In this document: positions 18,651 to 22,307 of the stretch, piece by piece
How the letters are laid out: every line of letters begins with the position of its first letter
Position numbering within the stretch: the stretch's first letter is position 1
Source: an uncultured Burkholderiaceae bacterium
Lineage (GTDB): Bacteria; Pseudomonadota; Gammaproteobacteria; Burkholderiales; Burkholderiaceae
Length of the DNA: 22,307 bases
Assembly (NCBI GenBank): GCA_937862845.1
Contig: CALMCK010000135.1
Coordinates: 1-22,307 of the forward strand
Direction of reading: 5' to 3'
Notes under the pieces: model-generated
What the model was told of the DNA's origin: nothing
Seen by the model: only the letters and a program-made list of their open reading frames with translations
Database searches by the model: none
Translations under genes and position numbers: made by a program

Positions 18651-19856
18651 ATGACCATGAGCTCCGCACCCGCTTTAAATTCTCTCGAACGCAGCATCAG
18701 CACGCGCCTTGCGCTGGTGTTTGCTTTGCGCATGTTTGGTTTGTTCATTGTGTTGCCCATACTCGCGCCGTACGCACAGAGTCTGCCGATGGGCTGGGGC
18801 ATCGAAGCCACGCCGCACAATGTTGGCCTCGCGGTCGGCTTGGCAATGGGCGCTTATGGTTTGACGCAGGCGTTTTTGTACATTCCGTACGGTTTGTTGT
18901 CTGACCGTGTGGGGCGGCGTTCGGTCGTGGTGGTGGGGTTACTGATTTTTGCGGCAGGTGCTTTGTGGGCCGCCCGCGCCGAGACATTGGTTGAATTGGT
19001 TGCTGCGCGCGCATTGCAAGGCGCGGGCGCCATCAGCAGCGTGGTGGTCGCGATGGTCGCCGACCACACGCGCGCACAGGTGCGCACGCGGGCGATGGCG
19101 ATGGTGGGTATGAGCATTGCGTTGACTTTTGCGCTCTCATTGGTGGCCGCGCCTTTGTTGGAAGCGATGGTCGGTATGTCTGGCGTGTTTGTGCTGATTG
19201 CGGTGTTGGCGCTGTTGGCCATCGGGTTGATTGTCTCGATTAAACCTGTGCCATTGCCTGTGCCGACTGCCAGCAGCATGGCTTTGCTTAAAGCGGTGTT
19301 GCAAGACTCTGCGCAATGGCGGCTCAATATCGGTGTGTTTGTGCTGCATGCGGTGCAGATGGCGATGTGGGTGGTGATTCCACAGCGTTTGCTTGATTTG
19401 CATTTCACCCATGTCGGCAGCACGTGGTTGTATTTGGCGGTGATCGTTTTGAGCATGGCGGCGATGATTCCACTCATCATTCGCGCCGAAAAACACCATC
19501 GCATGCACCAAGTCATGCGCGCCGCGATTGTTTTGATTGTCGTCTCGCAAATTGGACTGGCTTTGAATCTGGTGGGTGCGGCGGGCATTGCTGTTTCGTT
19601 GTTGCTGTTTTTCATTGGGTTTAATGTCCTCGAAGCCACTCAACCATCATTGCTCTCCAAACTGACCAATCCCGCCAGCAAGGGTGCGGCAGCGGGCGTG
19701 TACAATACTGTGCAGGCGCTGGGCTTGTTTGTCGGCGCGCTCGCGGGCGCATGGCTCAATGTCGCGGGCGGCGCATTGGCTCTGTTTGCTTGCAGTGCCT
19801 TGCTGGCGGCCGCTTGGTTGTTTTTACATGAGCGTGGCCGCACACAAACTGACTGA
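18651..19856 (+). CDS. Major facilitator superfamily transporter
   Basis: A 401-residue inner-membrane transporter with about twelve hydrophobic segments in two halves. Motif A is clear in the loop between helices 2 and 3 (YGLLSDRVGRRSVVVVG), and a motif-B-like stretch follows (ARALQGAGAISSVVVAMVADHTR). This pattern fits drug/proton antiporters of the YajR-like group but without a C-terminal soluble domain; the substrate is unknown. As I recall, an MFS gene of this kind lies between uvrA and ssb in many betaproteobacteria, so position supports identity more than function. No strong ribosome site precedes ATG 18651; ATG 18657 is an alternative that shortens it by two residues. It is divergent from uvrA. 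The ssb promoter starts a few bases after its stop, with no terminator between them. Confidence 0.9.
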   Translation: MTMSSAPALNSLERSISTRLALVFALRMFGLFIVLPILAPYAQSLPMGWGIEATPHNVGLAVGLAMGAYGLTQAFLYIPYGLLSDRVGRRSVVVVGLLIFAAGALWAARAETLVELVAARALQGAGAISSVVVAMVADHTRAQVRTRAMAMVGMSIALTFALSLVAAPLLEAMVGMSGVFVLIAVLALLAIGLIVSIKPVPLPVPTASSMALLKAVLQDSAQWRLNIGVFVLHAVQMAMWVVIPQRLLDLHFTHVGSTWLYLAVIVLSMAAMIPLIIRAEKHHRMHQVMRAAIVLIVVSQIGLALNLVGAAGIAVSLLLFFIGFNVLEATQPSLLSKLTNPASKGAAAGVYNTVQALGLFVGALAGAWLNVAGGALALFACSALLAAAWLFLHERGRTQTD

Positions 19857-19861
19857 AAATA

Positions 19862-19890
19862 TTCAAAGACACGCTAAAAAGCGGTACAAT
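19862..19890 (+). promoter_or_regulatory. Candidate sigma-70 promoter of ssb
   Basis: TTCAAA (19862-19867), a 17-bp spacer and TACAAT (19885-19890) match the consensus at 4 and 5 of 6 positions. Transcription would begin near 19897, about 43 bp before the ssb ATG, which has AAGGA at a suitable distance. It begins six bases after the MFS stop codon. Confidence 0.6.
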
Positions 19891-19939
19891 GGCCGCCAAG
19901 TTTTGACCCCAATTAACCACCCAAACTCAAGGACACATC

Positions 19940-20392
19940 ATGGCATCAGTGAATAAAGTCATCATCGTCGGCAACCTCGGCCGCGACCCAGAAGTGCGCT
20001 ACATGCCCAGTGGCGATGCCGTTACCAACATCGCTGTCGCCACCACCGATCGCTATAAAGACAAGCAGTCTGGCGAGCAAAAAGAAATCACCGAGTGGCA
20101 CCGCATCGTGTTTTTTAATCGCCTCGCAGAAGTCGCGGGCGAATACCTGAAAAAAGGCTCGGCAGTCTACGTCGAAGGTCGCCTTGCCACACGCAAGTGG
20201 ACTGATAAAGATGGCGTTGAGCGCTACACCACCGAAATCAAAGGCGACTCCATGCAAATGCTCGGCGGTCGCAGTTCTGGCGGCAGCAGCGAGCCCTACG
20301 AAGCGCCAGCGGCACGCCCGGCAGCAGCGCCTGCGGCGAAAAAACCAGCGCCAGCGGCGATGGATGATTTGGACGACGACATTCCATTTTAA
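19940..20392 (+). CDS. ssb: Single-stranded DNA-binding protein
   Basis: Coats single-stranded DNA during replication, recombination and repair and recruits partner proteins. The 150 residues comprise an OB fold (about 1-110: [25 protein letters not shown] ... [22 protein letters not shown]), a flexible linker rich in Ala, Pro and Ser, and the acidic partner-binding tip DLDDDIPF. The start at 19940 has AAGGA eight bases upstream and matches the family. The gene appears to be its own transcription unit, with a promoter in the 83-bp gap after the transporter gene and a strong terminator 18 bp after the stop. The linker is short compared with E. coli SSB (178 residues), but lengths near 150 are common outside enterics. 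Confidence 0.97.
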   Translation: MASVNKVIIVGNLGRDPEVRYMPSGDAVTNIAVATTDRYKDKQSGEQKEITEWHRIVFFNRLAEVAGEYLKKGSAVYVEGRLATRKWTDKDGVERYTTEIKGDSMQMLGGRSSGGSSEPYEAPAARPAAAPAAKKPAPAAMDDLDDDIPF

Positions 20393-20409
20393 TGGAATAA
20401 CCGCACCCC

Positions 20410-20444
20410 ACATAAGGCACGCATTCGTGCCTTATGTTGTTTTT
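20410..20444 (+). terminator. Intrinsic terminator after ssb
   Basis: A perfect 12-bp stem, ACATAAGGCACG (20410-20421) with its complement at 20426-20437, encloses CATT and is followed by TGTTTTT. Position and shape are those of a strong rho-independent terminator. Confidence 0.88.
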
Positions 20445-20508
20445 AAAGTCGCTTTGAAGGTGGTGGGTTAGTTTTGTAAAACAGTGGCTTGAACAATAAA
20501 TTGATCAG

Positions 20509-21840
20509 ATGAATAATAAAAGCACATTTTTTTCGTGGCGACGCATGCTGTATACCTTGGCGGTGTACTGCATTGCGCCGCTGGTGCCGCTTTATTTGTT
20601 GTGGCGTGCGCGCCGACAGCCAGAATACGCGCGCGGCTGGGGTGAGCGTTATGGCTGGTGTTATGGCACGGCACGGCGTTCTCAAGCGACGCGGCGCATT
20701 TGGCTGCATGCGGTGTCGCTCGGAGAAACGCGGGCGGCGCAGCCGCTGGTCGATGCTTTTTTAGCCGAGCAGCCGCACGCGCACATCATCCTCACGCACA
20801 CCACACCGACGGGGCGCGCTGCTGGGCAGTCTTTGTTTGCGGGGTATTTGGCCGATGGGCGCATGACACAGGTCTATGTGCCCTATGACTTGCCCGACGT
20901 GTTGGCTCGGTTTTTGCGGCGATTTGCCCCGACCGATTGTTGGTTGATGGAGACCGAGGTTTGGCCGAATATGATTGCCGCATGCGCCCAGCGCGGCATC
21001 GCTGTGTCGTTGTTGAACGGTCGATTGTCGGATAAAACCCTGCAAAAAACATTAAAAAACAGCTTCATCGCGCAACTGGCGCGTGAGGCCTATGGGCAAC
21101 TGGCGCGTGTGTGCGCGCAAAGTGAGGCCGATGGCTCGCGCTATCGGCAGATTGGCGTGGCCGAGAGTGCCCTGTGTGTGACGGGCAATGTCAAATTTGA
21201 CATGGTGCAAGACGCGGCGCTAGTCGCACAAGGCGAGATTTTGGCCGAGAGTGTGGGGGCGCGAAAAGCGGTGTTGATGGCCTCCACGCGAGAGGGCGAA
21301 GAGGCGGCGTGGTTGGCTGCGGTGAAGCATCGCCCGCTGGAGGGCGTGTTGTGGTGGTTGGTGCCGCGCCATCCGCAGCGTTTCGATGAGGTCAAGCAAT
21401 TGTTGCAACAAGCAGGCTTTGTTGGTGAGCGTCTGCTGCTCAAAACCCAGTTGGATGCGATGGATGGGGTGGCGAAAACCGCCGCGCTGCAAGCGGCAGA
21501 TGTGGTGCTCGGCAACACCATGGGTGAAATGCCGGCCTACTATGCGGCAGTCGATGTGGTCATGATGGGCGGTGCATGGTTGCCGCATGGCGGCCAAAAC
21601 TTCCTCGAGCCCATGGCGCTCGGCAAGCCCACGGTGGTCGGTGCGCACACCCATAATTTCACACAGGCCGCTGACGACGCGGTGGCCGCGCAAGCATTGA
21701 TTCAAATGGCGGACTTGGACGCGGGGTTGCAAGCCACGCGCAGCCTGCTTGATGATGATGGCGGACTGGGGCGGCGGGCAAAGGCATTTGTCGCTGCACA
21801 CCAAGGCGCTGTGCGCCGCACGCTCGAAATCGTGGCCTAA
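20509..21840 (+). CDS. waaA: 3-deoxy-D-manno-octulosonic acid (Kdo) transferase
   Basis: Transfers Kdo from CMP-Kdo to the lipid A precursor at the inner face of the inner membrane, an essential step in LPS synthesis. The 443 residues are a GT-B glycosyltransferase. An N-terminal membrane anchor (LYTLAVYCIAPLVPLYLLW) is followed by WGERYG, the catalytic Glu73 in HAVSLGETRAA, the YVPYDLPD segment, METEVWPN (147-154) and NGRLSDKT. In the second domain are VTGNVKFDM, VPRHPQRF, LGNTMGEMPAYYAAVDVVMMGG and HGGQNFLEPMALGKPTVVG, where CMP-Kdo binds. I keep ATG 20509; ATG 20545 (MLYTLAVYC) matches the E. coli start and is possible, and neither has a strong ribosome site. The 116-bp gap after ssb contains the ssb terminator, so waaA needs its own promoter, which I could not place. 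Confidence 0.95.
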   Translation: MNNKSTFFSWRRMLYTLAVYCIAPLVPLYLLWRARRQPEYARGWGERYGWCYGTARRSQATRRIWLHAVSLGETRAAQPLVDAFLAEQPHAHIILTHTTPTGRAAGQSLFAGYLADGRMTQVYVPYDLPDVLARFLRRFAPTDCWLMETEVWPNMIAACAQRGIAVSLLNGRLSDKTLQKTLKNSFIAQLAREAYGQLARVCAQSEADGSRYRQIGVAESALCVTGNVKFDMVQDAALVAQGEILAESVGARKAVLMASTREGEEAAWLAAVKHRPLEGVLWWLVPRHPQRFDEVKQLLQQAGFVGERLLLKTQLDAMDGVAKTAALQAADVVLGNTMGEMPAYYAAVDVVMMGGAWLPHGGQNFLEPMALGKPTVVGAHTHNFTQAADDAVAAQALIQMADLDAGLQATRSLLDDDGGLGRRAKAFVAAHQGAVRRTLEIVA

Positions 21841-21871
21841 GCGGCGATTTTCGGCAATAAAGCCACGAAAT

Positions 21872-21910
21872 CAAGGGGTTAACGTTTTAAGCGTTGACCC
21901 CTTGTATTTT
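21872..21910 (+). terminator. Intrinsic terminator after waaA
   Basis: CAAGGGGTTAACG (21872-21884) pairs with 21892-21904 over 13 positions, with one G-T wobble, around a 7-base loop, followed by TATTTT. It begins 32 bp after the waaA stop. Its descending arm contains the -35 box of the next promoter. Confidence 0.75.
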
Positions 21911-21922
21911 GTGGCGTATGAT
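21894..21922 (+). promoter_or_regulatory. Strong sigma-70 promoter ahead of rpsL (str operon)
   Basis: TTGACC (21894-21899), a 17-bp spacer and TATGAT (21917-21922) match the consensus at 5 of 6 positions in each box. Transcription would start near 21929, giving a leader of about 190 nt before rpsL. The -35 lies inside the right arm of the waaA terminator. No better promoter is visible nearer rpsL. Confidence 0.65.
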
Positions 21923-22003
21923 AGTGAGTTCATCTTAATGGGTTTCCTGCATCCGCAGTCAATGCATTTTTTGAAAATACGTGTTTAATCAGTAACTTAC
22001 AAG

Positions 22004-22040
22004 AGCCGCTTGTTCAGCTTTTGGGGTGAAAAGCGCGGCT
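22004..22040 (+). promoter_or_regulatory. Structured hairpin in the rpsL leader
   Basis: A two-part stem: AGCCGC (22004-22009) pairs with GCGGCT (22035-22040), and GCTTTT (22017-22022) pairs with AAAAGC (22029-22034) around GGGGTG. Seven unpaired bases (22010-22016) bulge on the 5' side only. It is followed by TTAAAAATT, 78 bases before the rpsL ATG. It could be an attenuator or a protein-binding element of the ribosomal operon; no known motif is claimed. Confidence 0.4.
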
Positions 22041-22117
22041 TTAAAAATTATATTTATAAAGTCGCCGTGATTAAATGAATTAAAGAAGTAACCGAAGTTT
22101 TTATTTTGGAATAAACA

Positions 22118-22307
22118 ATGCCAACGATTAATCAGTTAATCCGTCAGCCCCGCACGGCTGTACGTGAGGTCAGCAAAAGCCCTGCGCTAGAAAACTGCCC
22201 TCAAAAACGTGGTGTCTGCACACGTGTATACACAACAACCCCTAAAAAACCAAACTCTGCGATGCGTAAAGTGGCCAAAGTTCGTTTGACGAACGGCTTC
22301 GAAGTGA
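22118..22307 (+). CDS. rpsL: 30S ribosomal protein S12, 3' end outside the window
   Basis: S12 lies at the decoding centre of the small ribosomal subunit and affects accuracy. The first 63 codons are present, beginning [15 protein letters not shown] and containing the invariant [21 protein letters not shown], about half of the usual 123-125 residues. The lysines of TPKKPNS (43-44), where streptomycin-resistance changes arise, are the normal ones. Residue 49 is Met in NSAMRK, where most bacteria I recall have Leu. [10 protein letters not shown] resembles Burkholderiales sequences. The gene usually opens the str operon (rpsL-rpsG-fusA-tuf). It follows a long leader with a good promoter; the Shine-Dalgarno candidate TTGGAATAAACA before the ATG is weak. 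Confidence 0.97.
   Translation, partial: MPTINQLIRQPRTAVREVSKSPALENCPQKRGVCTRVYTTTPKKPNSAMRKVAKVRLTNGFEV

Noticed and set aside
18854..19639. Long antisense open frame (261 codons) inside the MFS gene
   Set aside because: Low-complexity Ala/Thr/Asn/Ile sequence, which is what hydrophobic-helix codons give on the reverse strand, and no ribosome site evident.

Overview
The window reads as ordinary chromosome of a betaproteobacterium, most likely Burkholderiales. The basis is the uvrA / MFS / ssb neighbourhood, which I recall as common in Betaproteobacteria, a Burkholderiales-like start of ribosomal protein S12 ([10 protein letters not shown]...), and a Gram-negative lipid A gene (waaA). Coding density is high, and base composition is moderate to GC-rich except in one AT-richer patch (about 9.23-10.80 kb). 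I see no rRNA, tRNA, CRISPR array, insertion sequence or phage gene. Both ends cut genes: the ATPase of a glycine betaine/proline transporter on the left and rpsL on the right.

Layout. (1) 1-1160: the end of proV, translationally coupled to a secreted two-SH3-domain protein, then a long symmetric terminator shared with the convergent L-serine dehydratase sdaA (1299-2699, minus). (2) 2.7-5.9 kb: a disaccharide module divergent from sdaA, made of a GH65 maltose/trehalose-type phosphorylase and beta-phosphoglucomutase. Together they would turn a disaccharide plus phosphate into glucose and glucose 6-phosphate. The GH65 gene is broken by an out-of-frame deletion that removes its catalytic GPDEY segment. 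(3) 6.05-9.16 kb: the circularly permuted ribosome-assembly GTPase YlqF/RbgA, convergent with the helicase Rep. (4) 9.2-10.8 kb: a LysE-type exporter and a convergent AraC-type regulator whose stop codons overlap, with a possible LysR-gene stub just upstream. (5) 10.8-18.5 kb, all minus: in transcription order uvrA, plsC, a CdsA-like membrane protein with an altered signature, a MocR-type regulator, nudJ and mnmA, closely packed with two overlapping junctions. (6) 18.65-21.9 kb, plus: an MFS transporter, ssb with its own promoter and terminator, and waaA. (7) 21.9 kb to the end: a strong candidate promoter and a roughly 190-nt leader running into rpsL, presumably the str operon.

Most of the region is housekeeping: nucleotide excision repair (UvrA), replication (Rep, SSB), tRNA thiolation (MnmA, often beside NudJ), ribosome assembly and lipid/LPS synthesis. 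I did not find a convincing new multi-gene system. The points most worth a second look are the missing catalytic segment of the GH65 enzyme, the altered CdsA-like signature, the AT-richer exporter/regulator patch with its LysR-like stub, the terminator-like hairpin ahead of rep, and the overlapping terminator/promoter plus structured leader before rpsL.
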